NCBI RefSeq assembly: GCF_001642795.1
Contig: NZ_LKEH01000046.1
Coordinates: forward strand, 24,230-60,428
DNA: 36,199 nucleotides
Source of the DNA: Pseudomonas viridiflava
GTDB taxonomy: Bacteria > Pseudomonadota > Gammaproteobacteria > Pseudomonadales > Pseudomonadaceae
Direction of reading: 5' to 3'
The notes beneath the pieces are model-generated. The model was not told the origin of the DNA and did not search any database. It saw nothing but the letters and a program-made list of their open reading frames with translations. Numbering within the stretch: the first letter of the stretch is position 1; each line of letters begins with the position of its first letter. The position numbers and the translations under genes were made by a program. This document shows, in pieces, positions 7,573-18,492 of the stretch.

Positions 7573-8574
7573 ATGCAGATTTCGGTAAATGAGTTCCTGA
7601 CACCCCGCCATATTGATGTGCAGGTTGTCAGTCCAACCCGCGCCAAGATCACTCTCGAGCCTCTCGAGCGTGGTTTCGGCCATACCCTGGGCAACGCGCT
7701 TCGCCGCATTTTGTTGTCCTCCATGCCCGGCTGTGCAGTAGTCGAGGCCGAGATTGACGGTGTGCTCCATGAGTACAGCGCCATCGAAGGTGTACAGGAA
7801 GACGTCATTGAAATCCTGTTGAACCTTAAAGGTCTGGCTATCAAGCTGCACGGTCGAGACGAAGTTACGCTGACCTTGTCGAAGAAGGGTTCGGGGGTGG
7901 TTACCGCTGCCGATATTCAGCTGGATCATGATGTCGAGATCGTTAACCCCGATCACGTAATCGCTAACCTGGCGTCTAACGGCGCCTTGAACATGAAGCT
8001 CACCGTAGCTCGTGGTCGTGGTTATGAGCCGGCAGACTCGCGTCAAAGCGATGAAGACGAAAGCCGCAGCATTGGTCGCTTGCAGCTTGACTCTTCGTTC
8101 AGCCCGGTTCGCCGTATCGCATACGTGGTGGAAAACGCCCGTGTCGAACAGCGTACCAACCTGGACAAGCTGGTTATTGATCTGGAAACCAATGGTACGC
8201 TGGATCCTGAAGAGGCCATTCGCCGCGCTGCAACCATTCTGCAACAGCAGTTGGCTGCGTTCGTCGACCTCAAGGGCGACAGCGAACCAGTGGTAATCGA
8301 ACAGGAAGACGAGATCGATCCGATCCTGCTCCGTCCGGTTGACGATTTGGAACTGACTGTACGTTCGGCTAACTGCCTTAAGGCGGAGAACATTTACTAC
8401 ATTGGTGACCTGATTCAGCGCACCGAAGTAGAACTGTTGAAAACTCCGAACCTTGGGAAGAAGTCTTTGACTGAGATCAAAGACGTTCTGGCCTCCCGTG
8501 GTCTGTCCCTCGGCATGCGCCTCGACAACTGGCCGCCGGCAAGTCTTAAGAAGGACGACAAGGCTACGGCCTGA
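7573..8574 (+). CDS. rpoA: RNA polymerase alpha subunit
   Basis: A 333-residue alpha subunit of normal length. The N-terminal assembly domain runs to about residue 232 (conserved ERGFGHTLGNALRRILLSSMPG and EFNA-like loops) and the C-terminal domain from about 250 (ILLRPVDDLELTVRSANCLKAENI, NLGKKSLTEIKDVLASRGLSLGM), which contacts UP elements and activators. It sits in the usual alpha-operon place between rpsD and rplQ, tying polymerase synthesis to ribosome synthesis. Confidence 0.98.
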   Translation: MQISVNEFLTPRHIDVQVVSPTRAKITLEPLERGFGHTLGNALRRILLSSMPGCAVVEAEIDGVLHEYSAIEGVQEDVIEILLNLKGLAIKLHGRDEVTLTLSKKGSGVVTAADIQLDHDVEIVNPDHVIANLASNGALNMKLTVARGRGYEPADSRQSDEDESRSIGRLQLDSSFSPVRRIAYVVENARVEQRTNLDKLVIDLETNGTLDPEEAIRRAATILQQQLAAFVDLKGDSEPVVIEQEDEIDPILLRPVDDLELTVRSANCLKAENIYYIGDLIQRTEVELLKTPNLGKKSLTEIKDVLASRGLSLGMRLDNWPPASLKKDDKATA

Positions 8575-8615
8575 TCGTCGTAATCACCGAACGCGAGTTT
8601 GGTAAGGAATGAACC

Positions 8616-9002
8616 ATGCGTCATCGTAAAAGTGGACGTCACCTGAGCCGTACCAGCTCTCACCGCAAAGCCATGTTTCAAAACATGGCGGTGTCGCTGT
8701 TCGAGCACGAGCTGATCAAGACTACCCTGCCGAAAGCCAAGGAACTGCGCCGCGTTGCCGAGCCGCTGATCACCTTGGCCAAGGAAGACAGCGTTGCTAA
8801 CCGTCGTCTGGCTTTCGACCGTACTCGTTCGAAAGAAATCGTCGGCAAGCTGTTCAACGATCTGGGCAAGCGCTACGCAACCCGTCAGGGCGGCTACCTG
8901 CGCATCCTCAAGTGCGGTTTCCGCGCTGGCGACAACGCGCCTATGGCGTACGTCGAGTTGGTTGATCGTCCTATCGGTGGCTCTGTAGAAGCTGCTGAAT
9001 AA
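8616..9002 (+). CDS. rplQ: 50S ribosomal protein L17
   Basis: A 128-residue L17 with the family signature MRHRKSGRHLSRTSSHRKAM at the N-terminus and ILKCGFRAGDNAPMAYVELVD at the C-terminus. It lies near the 50S exit-tunnel base. A TAAGGAATG Shine-Dalgarno region precedes the ATG. It is the last alpha-operon gene and is followed by a clear terminator. Confidence 0.97.
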   Translation: MRHRKSGRHLSRTSSHRKAMFQNMAVSLFEHELIKTTLPKAKELRRVAEPLITLAKEDSVANRRLAFDRTRSKEIVGKLFNDLGKRYATRQGGYLRILKCGFRAGDNAPMAYVELVDRPIGGSVEAAE

Positions 9003-9020
9003 GACATCAGTTTGAACAAG

Positions 9021-9046
9021 AAACCGGGCCCTGCGCTCGGTTTTTT
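9021..9046 (+). terminator. Intrinsic terminator of the alpha operon
   Basis: A nine-base stem (9021-9029 with 9035-9043, one G-T pair) around a 5-nt loop runs into TTTTTT (9041-9046), 18 bp after the rplQ stop. This ends the ribosomal protein cluster. Confidence 0.85.
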
Positions 9047-9145
9047 GTTGCCTTAAATTAAGTAATCCTATCAACATTTAACAATTAATAAATTTCCTCA
9101 TGTGATGCTTTCGAATAATAATCTCGCTCAAGCTGATTAGCCGGC

Positions 9146-9162
9146 TATATAGAGCCTGAGGA
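9146..9162 (+). promoter_or_regulatory. katA -10 box and ribosome binding site
   Basis: TATATA (9146-9151) is a good -10 box without a recognisable TTGACA-like -35, which would suit an activator-dependent promoter. GAGGA (9158-9162) lies 9 nt before the katA ATG. If the -10 box is used, the leader is very short, about 15 nt. No convincing OxyR site was found by eye. Confidence 0.4.
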
Positions 9163-9171
9163 AGACATTGC

Positions 9172-10617
9172 ATGACCCAGAAGACGCTTACGACCGCCAG
9201 TGGTGCGCCAGTCGCCGACAACCAGAACTCCCGCTCGGCAGGCCCACGGGGTCCTTTGCTGCTGGACGATTTCCATCTGATCGAGAAGCTCGCACACTTC
9301 AACCGCGAGAACATTCCAGAACGTCGCGTACACGCCAAGGGCTCGGGTGCTCACGGAACTTTCACCGTGACCAAAGACATCACTCAGTACACCAGCGCCG
9401 ATCTGTTCAACACCGTAGGCAAGCAGACCCCCATCTTCATTCGCTTCTCCACGGTCGGTGGCGAGCGCGGCTCGGCTGACACTGAACGCGATCCTCGTGG
9501 CTTCGCCGTAAAGTTCTATACCCAGGAAGGTAACTGGGACATCGTGGGCAATAACACACCGGTGTTCTTCATCCGTGATCCGCTGAAATTCCCTGACTTC
9601 ATCCATACGCAGAAGCGTCTGCCGCAGACCAACCTGAAAAGTCCGCAGATGATGTGGGACTTCTGGTCGCACTCTCCAGAAGCCTTGCATCAGGTCACCA
9701 TCCTGTTTTCGGATCGCGGTATTCCTGATGGCTACCGCCACATGCACGGCTTTGGCAGCCACACCTACAGTCTGATCAGCGCCAATGGCGAGCGTCACTG
9801 GGTGAAGTGGCACTACAAGAGCAGGCAAGGCATCAAGAACCTCACGCCCGAGGACGCTGCACGCATTGCCGGTACCGATCCTGATTACGCTCAGCGCGAT
9901 CTGTTCACTGCTATCGAGAAGGGTGACTTTCCGAAGTGGCAGGTCTGCATTCAGTTGATGACCGAAGCCCAGGCCAACAACCATCACGAGAACCCGTTCG
10001 ACGTGACCAAAACCTGGTCGCAGAAAGAGTACCCGTTGATTGAAGTCGGTGAGATGGAGTTGAACCGCAACCCGCTGAACTACTTCGCCGAAGTCGAGCA
10101 GGCAGCGTTTGGCCCGAGCAATATGGTGCCGGGCGTAGGTCTGTCGCCAGACCGTATGCTGCAAGGTCGTGTGTTCGCTTACGCGGATGCTCACCGCTAT
10201 CGCGTCGGCACCAACCATCAGCAACTGCCGATCAACGCGCCGAAGAACCCGGTTTACAGCTACCAGCGTGACGGCTCGATGGCATTTGGCACCAATGGTG
10301 GTGCTGCACCGAATTATGAGCCAAACAGCTATTCGGACGCGCCCAAGCAGGATCCGCGCTATGCCGAGCCAGCACTTGCATTGAGCGGCACCGCTGATCG
10401 TCACGACCACCGCGTGGACGGTGATTACTACAGTCAGGCGGGCAAGTTGTTCAACCTGATGAGCACCGATCAGAAAGCGCTGTTGATCAATAACATTGCC
10501 GGGGCAATGGGTGGCGTATCCAGCGACGTCGTGCAGCGTCAGTTGCAGCACTTCTACAAAGCTGACGCCGCTTATGGTCAAGGCATCGCCGACGCTCTGG
10601 GTGTGAAACTGGGCTGA
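9172..10617 (+). CDS. katA: Small-subunit monofunctional haem catalase
   Basis: A 481-residue catalase converting hydrogen peroxide to water and oxygen, the size of clade-3 small-subunit enzymes. The distal His is in ERRVHAKGSGAHG (His54), the distal Asn in VGNNTPVFF (about Asn127), and the proximal haem-ligand Tyr in RVFAYADAHRYRVG (Tyr337). I see no obvious N-terminal signal peptide, though some Pseudomonas KatA is found outside the cytoplasm. The gene lies between rplQ and a ferritin gene, the arrangement I recall around P. aeruginosa katA, where the ferritin helps supply iron. The terminator after katA probably leaves the ferritin on a separate or read-through transcript. Confidence 0.95.
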   Translation: MTQKTLTTASGAPVADNQNSRSAGPRGPLLLDDFHLIEKLAHFNRENIPERRVHAKGSGAHGTFTVTKDITQYTSADLFNTVGKQTPIFIRFSTVGGERGSADTERDPRGFAVKFYTQEGNWDIVGNNTPVFFIRDPLKFPDFIHTQKRLPQTNLKSPQMMWDFWSHSPEALHQVTILFSDRGIPDGYRHMHGFGSHTYSLISANGERHWVKWHYKSRQGIKNLTPEDAARIAGTDPDYAQRDLFTAIEKGDFPKWQVCIQLMTEAQANNHHENPFDVTKTWSQKEYPLIEVGEMELNRNPLNYFAEVEQAAFGPSNMVPGVGLSPDRMLQGRVFAYADAHRYRVGTNHQQLPINAPKNPVYSYQRDGSMAFGTNGGAAPNYEPNSYSDAPKQDPRYAEPALALSGTADRHDHRVDGDYYSQAGKLFNLMSTDQKALLINNIAGAMGGVSSDVVQRQLQHFYKADAAYGQGIADALGVKLG

Positions 10618-10634
10618 GTCGAAGTGAGAAACAG

Positions 10635-10659
10635 AACCGCCCTCATTTGGGCGGTTTTT
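10635..10659 (+). terminator. Intrinsic terminator after katA
   Basis: AACCGCCC (10635-10642) pairs perfectly with GGGCGGTT (10649-10656) and runs into TTTTT (10655-10659), 17 bp after the katA stop. Confidence 0.88.
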
Positions 10660-10772
10660 CGCTTCTGGATGGCGTAAATTCGACGCTTTTTATCGGATTA
10701 TTGCGTTTTTCCGAGTGACCTGCGGCGACGCTTGGTTCAAACTATCGCCTTTGAAGCAGGAGATCTGGTGCG

Positions 10773-11237
10773 ATGCAAGGCCATCCAGAAGTAATCGATT
10801 ATCTGAACACATTGCTCACTGGCGAACTGGCGGCTCGTGACCAATATTTCATCCATTCGCGTATGTACGAAGACTGGGGTTTCGCCAAGCTCTACGAGCG
10901 CATCAATCATGAGATGGAAGAAGAGGCGCAACACGCCGATGCGTTGATGCGTCGTATCCTGATGCTTGAAGGCACGCCGCGCATGCGTCCGGACGATCTG
11001 GACATCGGCACCACGGTGCCTGAGATGCTTGCCAGCGATCTTCGTCTCGAATACAAGGTCCGTGCTGCGCTGTGCAAGGGCATCGCGCTCTGCGAGCTGC
11101 ACAAGGACTACATCAGCCGTGACATCCTTCGCGTGCAATTGGCGGATACCGAGGAAGACCACACCTATTGGCTGGAACAGCAAATGGGTCTGATCAAGTC
11201 CATCGGCTTGCAGAACTACCTGCAATCTCAGTTCTGA
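10773..11237 (+). CDS. ftnA: Bacterial ferritin (FtnA type, often labelled BfrA), haem ligand absent
   Basis: A 154-residue four-helix ferritin-fold protein that oxidises Fe(II) and stores it in a 24-subunit shell. The diiron ferroxidase ligands are visible: Glu18, Glu51, His54, Glu93, Glu127 and His130, with the TEEDH motif at 126-130. The haem-ligand Met52 of true bacterioferritins is Ala here (EEEAQHAD), so the usual bacterioferritin name is misleading. This agrees with the renaming of the P. aeruginosa homologue to FtnA. An AGGAGATCTGG region precedes the ATG. The position after katA suggests a joint role in iron and peroxide handling. Confidence 0.92.
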   Translation: MQGHPEVIDYLNTLLTGELAARDQYFIHSRMYEDWGFAKLYERINHEMEEEAQHADALMRRILMLEGTPRMRPDDLDIGTTVPEMLASDLRLEYKVRAALCKGIALCELHKDYISRDILRVQLADTEEDHTYWLEQQMGLIKSIGLQNYLQSQF

Positions 11238-11253
11238 TCCAACATCGGCTGTA

Positions 11254-11296
11254 ACGAAAAAAGCTCCTGCACTTGCGTGACAGGAGCTTTTTTCGT
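11254..11296. terminator. Bidirectional terminator between ftnA and uvrA
   Basis: A perfect 16-bp stem (11254-11269 with 11281-11296) and 11-nt loop, with six A on the left arm and six T on the right arm. It can act in both directions and separates convergent ftnA and uvrA. Confidence 0.9.
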
Positions 11297-11367
11297 CTTT
11301 GATTCGAGCTTTCAGGTAGGGACCTGACCGGATCCGGCCGAAGCCAGACGCGGCAGGTCGGAAACCA

Positions 11368-14202
<2,835 letters not shown>

Positions 14203-14236
14203 AATGGCCTCGCACGGCGGGCGTCGAAAACATGGG

Positions 14237-14242
14237 AGTATA
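14237..14242 (-). promoter_or_regulatory. Probable uvrA -10 box
   Basis: On the minus strand this reads TATACT, a 5/6 match, about 35 nt upstream of the uvrA TTG. The matching -35 position (roughly 14260-14265) has poor consensus and falls inside the LexA-like box. Confidence 0.45.
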
Positions 14243-14252
14243 CGGATAAATA

Positions 14253-14268
14253 CTGGATGGATACACAC
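14253..14268 (-). promoter_or_regulatory. Degenerate LexA-like box upstream of uvrA
   Basis: On the minus strand this reads GTGTGTATCCATCCAG. It matches the E. coli uvrA SOS box (CTGTATATTCATTCAG, recalled) at 12 of 16 positions and keeps the CTGT-N8-NCAG spacing with one mismatch per half-site. It would overlap the -35 region. SOS control of uvrA here is an inference. Confidence 0.35.
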
Positions 14269-14390
14269 TATCCGCCGGCTTTACAGGCAGAGATGAATAC
14301 TCTGTCATGTAAACGCGGCAAAGCGTCGCGATATACCCCGTCAATCGATGGGACTGGTAGAATCGCCGCCGGTTCACACGAGGTTTCTCC

Positions 14391-15785
14391 ATGCACGATC
14401 TCCACAGCGAACGAATGAGCAGCGGCGAGACACGTGCCGCAGGCGGTCTTGCGCTGGTCTTTGCGTTCCGCATGCTCGGTATGTTCATGGTGCTTCCGGT
14501 CCTGGCCACTTACGGCATGGACCTGGCGGGCGCCAGCCCCGCGCTGATCGGCCTGGCCATCGGCGCATACGGCCTGACCCAGGCTGTGCTGCAGATCCCG
14601 TTCGGGATCATTTCCGACCGCATCGGTCGGCGTCCGGTCATCTACCTGGGTCTGATCATCTTCGCCATCGGCAGCGTTGTCGCGGCGAATGCGGATTCAA
14701 TCTGGGGCATCATCGCCGGCCGTATCCTGCAGGGTGCCGGTGCTATTTCCGCTGCGGTCATGGCGCTGCTTTCCGACCTGACCCGCGAGCAGCACCGCAC
14801 CAAGGCCATGGCCATGATCGGCATGACCATCGGTCTGTCGTTCGCTGTCGCAATGGTCGTCGGTCCGGTCATCACCGGCGTGTTCGGGTTGTCGGGGCTG
14901 TTTCTGGCCACTGGCGGCATGGCACTGCTGGGAATCCTGATCATCGCGTTCATCGTGCCCAAGGCGAACGGCCCGCTGTTGCATCGTGAGTCCGGTGTCG
15001 CCAAACAGGCGCTCGGGCAGACGTTGCGTCACCCGGACCTGCTGCGTCTGGATTTGGGCATCTTCGTATTGCACGCCATGCTCATGTCCAGCTTCGTCGC
15101 ACTGCCGCTGGCGCTGGTCGAAAAAGCCGGTCTGCCCAAGGAACAGCACTGGTGGGTCTACCTGACCGCACTGCTGATTTCGTTCTTTGCGATGATCCCG
15201 TTCATCATATACGGTGAGAAGAAGCGCCAGATGAAGCGGGTTCTGCTCGGCGCCGTGACCGTGCTGATGGTGTCCGAACTTTACTTCTGGGCATTTGGTA
15301 ACACGTTGCGGACACTGGTCATAGGGACAGTGGTATTCTTCACCGCGTTCAACCTGCTGGAGGCGTCTTTGCCGTCGCTGATCAGCAAAGTGTCACCGGC
15401 TGGCGGAAAAGGGACGGCAATGGGGGTTTATTCCACCAGCCAGTTTCTTGGATCGGCCGCAGGTGGGATACTGGGCGGCTGGTTGTTCCAGCACGGTGGG
15501 CTCGATGTGGTGTTCCTTGGTGGTGCAGCGATGGCCGCCGTCTGGCTTGCGTTTGCAATGACCATGCGTGAACCGCCTTACGTGACCAGCCTACGTCTGC
15601 CGTTGTCGCCAGAGGCGCAGCGTGATGCAGGCCTGGCAGAGCGTTTAAAGTCCGTAACCGGCGTAACGGATGCAGTGGTGGTTGCCGAGGAGGCAGCCAT
15701 CTATATCAAACTGGATACAAAATTATTGGATCGTGCCTCTCTCGAAAAGCTGATCAACCCAGCATCAGAAGCGTGCGAAGCCTAG
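14391..15785 (+). CDS. MFS transporter with C-terminal YAM-like domain (YajR type)
   Basis: A 464-residue major-facilitator protein with twelve hydrophobic segments and the loop-2/3 motif GIISDRIGRRP (residues 72-82). After the last helix a soluble tail of about 60 residues (from about 400) has a ferredoxin-like pattern, GVTDAVVVAEEAAIYIKLD. This resembles the YAM domain of E. coli YajR, a proton-driven transporter of uncertain substrate. A GAGG Shine-Dalgarno lies 9 nt before the ATG. The stop is 9 bp before ssb, so the two genes are probably co-transcribed. Substrate unknown. Confidence 0.88.
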   Translation: MHDLHSERMSSGETRAAGGLALVFAFRMLGMFMVLPVLATYGMDLAGASPALIGLAIGAYGLTQAVLQIPFGIISDRIGRRPVIYLGLIIFAIGSVVAANADSIWGIIAGRILQGAGAISAAVMALLSDLTREQHRTKAMAMIGMTIGLSFAVAMVVGPVITGVFGLSGLFLATGGMALLGILIIAFIVPKANGPLLHRESGVAKQALGQTLRHPDLLRLDLGIFVLHAMLMSSFVALPLALVEKAGLPKEQHWWVYLTALLISFFAMIPFIIYGEKKRQMKRVLLGAVTVLMVSELYFWAFGNTLRTLVIGTVVFFTAFNLLEASLPSLISKVSPAGGKGTAMGVYSTSQFLGSAAGGILGGWLFQHGGLDVVFLGGAAMAAVWLAFAMTMREPPYVTSLRLPLSPEAQRDAGLAERLKSVTGVTDAVVVAEEAAIYIKLDTKLLDRASLEKLINPASEACEA

Positions 15786-15794
15786 GAGAACGTT

Positions 15795-16349
15795 ATGGCC
15801 CGTGGGGTTAACAAAGTCATATTGGTCGGTACATGCGGCCAGGATCCCGAAGTTCGCTACTTGCCTAACGGTAACGCCGTGACCAACCTGAGTCTGGCAA
15901 CCAGCGAACAGTGGACTGACAAGCAGACCGGTCAGAAGGTCGAGAAGACCGAGTGGCACCGTGTTTCGATGTTCGGCAAGGTTGCCGAAATCGCTGGCGA
16001 ATACCTGCGCAAGGGTTCGCAGGTCTACATCGAGGGCAAGCTGCAGACCCGCGAGTGGGAAAAAGACGGTATCAAGCGTTACACGACTGAAATCGTTGTC
16101 GACATGCAAGGCACCATGCAATTGCTGGGCGGCCGTCCACAGGGCGACGCACAACAAGGCCAGGGTGGCGGCAACTACAACCAGTCCGCCCCTCGTCCAC
16201 AGCAGTCGCGCCCGCAGCAGTCGGCTCCGCCGCAGCAGAACTACAACCAGCAGCCTCCACAGCAACGCGAGTCCCGCCCTGCGCCACAGCAGCAAGCACC
16301 GCAGCCGGCTGCTGATTTCGATAGTTTTGATGACGATATTCCGTTCTGA
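15795..16349 (+). CDS. ssb: Single-stranded DNA-binding protein
   Basis: A 184-residue SSB. The OB-fold covers residues 1-110 (MARGVNKVILVGTCGQDPEVRY, WHRVSMFGKVAEIAGEYLRKGS). A Gln/Pro/Asn-rich flexible linker (about 115-172) follows, then the acidic tip DFDSFDDDIPF that recruits repair and replication partners. Homotetramers coat single-stranded DNA. The Shine-Dalgarno TAGGAGA follows the MFS stop directly, so ssb is likely read from the same transcript. Confidence 0.97.
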   Translation: MARGVNKVILVGTCGQDPEVRYLPNGNAVTNLSLATSEQWTDKQTGQKVEKTEWHRVSMFGKVAEIAGEYLRKGSQVYIEGKLQTREWEKDGIKRYTTEIVVDMQGTMQLLGGRPQGDAQQGQGGGNYNQSAPRPQQSRPQQSAPPQQNYNQQPPQQRESRPAPQQQAPQPAADFDSFDDDIPF

Positions 16350-16377
16350 TCGCAACGCCTTCAGAACCGCACCACCC

Positions 16378-16411
16378 AAAGCGAAGCCACTCACCGGGCT
16401 TCGCTTTTTTT
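16378..16411 (+). terminator. Intrinsic terminator after ssb
   Basis: A perfect 11-bp stem (16378-16388 with 16397-16407) with an 8-nt loop runs into seven T (16405-16411). Confidence 0.9.
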
Positions 16412-16589
16412 ATGCCTGCATATCTCCATTCCGTTATAGATGTTGATTAGCATCAAAAGGCTTGACGGTTTAGATTTTGGTTATCATCATAATCCTGTTT
16501 TCTATCCAAAGATGTCCTCAAGCGCTTCCTCTCATACGCGCCCAAGGCTCATCCAGATGACCAAAACTCTCCAGATCACAGGCCCTGAA

Positions 16590-17689
16590 ATGACTGAAAA
16601 AACCCTTTTCGACACGTACCGCCTAGGCAATCTCGTCCTCGCCAACCGTATTGTCATGGCCCCTTTGACCCGCAACCGTGCGGGCGCAGGACTGGTGCCG
16701 AGTGAGCTGGCTGCAACCTATTACGGTCAGCGTGCTTCTGCCGGTTTGCTGATCACCGAGGCTACTCAGGTTTCGCCGCAGGCGCAGGGTTATCAGGACA
16801 CGCCGGGTATCTATACCCAGGCACCCAGGCGCAGATCGATGGCTGGCGCAAGGTGACGGACGAGGTGCATGCCAGGGGCGGGCGTATTTTTGTGCAGCTG
16901 TGGCACGTGGGGCGTATTTCTCATGTGGATTTGCAGCCGGGTGGCGCTGCGCCGGTTGCGCCTTCGGCGATTCGGGCGGAGACCAAGACGTTCGTGAACA
17001 ACGGTTTTCATGATGTTTCCGAGCCGCGTGCGCTGGAGTTGAGCGAGTTGCCGGGTATCGTGAATGATTTCCGTCAGGCGGCGGCGAATGCCATGGCAGC
17101 CGGCTTTGATGGTGTGGAAGTGCATGGCGCGAACGGTTATCTGCTGGAGCAGTTCATCAAGGACGGAGCGAATACGCGGACTGACGCTTACGGCGGCTCT
17201 GTCGAGAATCGTGCGCGTCTGTTGCTGGAAGTCACCGCTGCGGTGGTTGCCGAGATCGGTGCCGAGCGCACCGGTGTGCGTATTTCGCCTGCATCGCCGG
17301 CTGGCGCGATCAGCAGCAGCGATCCTCAGCCGCAGTACAACTACATCGTTGAAGAGCTCGATGTGTTGGGCGTTGTTTACCTGCATGTTGTCGAAGGTGC
17401 GACCGGTGGGCCGCGTGATGCGGCGCCGTTCGATTACGGGCAATTGCGCAAACGCTTCCATCAGACCTATCTGGCCAACAACGGCTATGACCTTGATCTG
17501 GCCACTTCGCAACTGGTGGATGGCCATGTTGATCTGGTGGCGTTCGGTCGTCCCTTCATCAGCAATCCGGATCTGACCGAACGTCTGAAGACGGGCGCGC
17601 CGCTGACGCCGATGAATCCGGCCACGATCTATGGTGGCGGGGCAGAGGGTTACACCGATTACCCGACGCTGGCCCAAGCCACGGCCTGA
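16590..17689 (+). pseudogene. Old yellow enzyme family flavin oxidoreductase (NemA/XenB-like), frameshifted
   Basis: The N-terminal part (MTEKTLFDTYRLGNLVLANR, APLTRNRA, QRASAGLLITEATQ) ends in an early stop at 16854-16856. The rest continues in another frame from the sequence IDGWRKVTDEVHARGG to about 17689, with IFVQLWHVGRISH, the active-site HGANGYLLEQF and the FMN-binding AFGRPFISNPDL. The break is an exact 8-bp tandem duplication at 16815-16830. Removing one copy gives a complete 363-residue protein, the normal family size. Such enzymes use FMN and NAD(P)H to reduce electrophilic enones, nitro compounds or nitrate esters. An alternative ATG lies at 16557. Weak promoter-like sequence but no clear operator was seen in 16412-16589. 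Confidence 0.88.
16815..16830 (+). repeat. 8-bp tandem duplication causing the frameshift
   Basis: ACCCAGGC occurs twice back to back (16815-16822 and 16823-16830). Deleting one copy restores the reading GIYTQAQIDGWRKV, as expected for old yellow enzymes. This fits slipped-strand replication and could revert. Confidence 0.93.
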
Positions 17690-17697
17690 TGCCTGTC

Positions 17698-17727
17698 ACG
17701 CATCCGTCGCCATGACGGATGCGTTTT
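17698..17727 (+). terminator. Terminator between the OYE pseudogene and the phosphatase gene
   Basis: A perfect 11-bp stem (17698-17708 with 17714-17724) with a 5-nt loop runs into TTTT on the plus strand. It separates two convergent units. On the minus strand the tail is not T-rich, so it serves mainly the plus-strand gene. Confidence 0.8.
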
Positions 17728-17736
17728 CCTGCCGGT

Positions 17737-18492
17737 TCAGTCGCTGCGAGATCCAGCAAAGATTGCCATCAATTCTTCGCTCCCCACGGCAACGCTCATG
17801 GCGGCCGGTATCTGTTTGCCCTCGATCCTGCACAGCAAACCCGCTTCCCGGCAAATGACGGCACCTGCGGCGATGTCCCATAGATTGGTGAATCGTTCGA
17901 GGTAGCCATCGATCTGACCGAGTGCCGCGAAGCCCAGGCCAATGGTGGCGCAGCGGTAGCCTGCCAATCCCCAGCCGCTGCGGCGCAGATTCAGCTCCAG
18001 TTGTCCCAATGACTCTGCAGGCCAGTTATTGCTGGAGCCAATGCCCACGATGCGCAGATTCTGTGGCGGTTCCGGGCGGACGAAGGGGTCGCCGTTCAGC
18101 CAGACGCCGCTGCCGGACTTGGCCGACAAGGTGTAGTCCAGTGCCGGGTAGGCAATGACACCGATCACGGGTTGCCCCGCTGCAAGGTAGGCGAGGGAGA
18201 TGCCCCACAAAGGCGAGCCGCGCAGGAAGTTGCCGGTGCCGTCGATGGGGTCCAGTGTCCAGCCATCGATAATGACTTCGCCGCCCAGTTCCTCGCCCAG
18301 TACCGGTTCATCCGGAAAGTACTCGTTAAGCCTGGCCCGGATCAGATGCTCGACCTCAAGGTCCGCCTCGGACACCAGGTCCTGAGGGCTTTTGGTGGCG
18401 ATGTCCAGGGTGTGGCGATTGTTGAAGTGCTCAAGAGCCAGCGCGCTCGCCTGTTCGACGCAGCGCAGGGCAATGCTCAATCGATCATTCAT
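17737..18492 (-). CDS. Inositol monophosphatase family phosphatase
   Basis: A 251-residue member of the Mg2+-dependent IMPase/SuhB/HisN family. Visible metal-site motifs are GEEL (about residues 66-69), DPIDGTGNF (about 81-89, the usual DPIDGT) and WDIAAGAVICREAG (about 205-218). Family members hydrolyse inositol-1-phosphate, histidinol phosphate or related sugar phosphates, so the exact substrate is open. It is the last gene of a six-gene operon and overlaps the phosphodiesterase gene by 4 bp. That context suggests it removes phosphate from a product of the phosphodiesterase; inositol phosphate or a sugar phosphate are the natural candidates. Confidence 0.85.
   Translation of the reverse strand: MNDRLSIALRCVEQASALALEHFNNRHTLDIATKSPQDLVSEADLEVEHLIRARLNEYFPDEPVLGEELGGEVIIDGWTLDPIDGTGNFLRGSPLWGISLAYLAAGQPVIGVIAYPALDYTLSAKSGSGVWLNGDPFVRPEPPQNLRIVGIGSSNNWPAESLGQLELNLRRSGWGLAGYRCATIGLGFAALGQIDGYLERFTNLWDIAAGAVICREAGLLCRIEGKQIPAAMSVAVGSEELMAIFAGSRSD

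Noticed and set aside
9047..9145. An OxyR site upstream of katA
   Set aside because: The AT-rich stretch has no convincing ATAG/CTAT tetranucleotide spacing.
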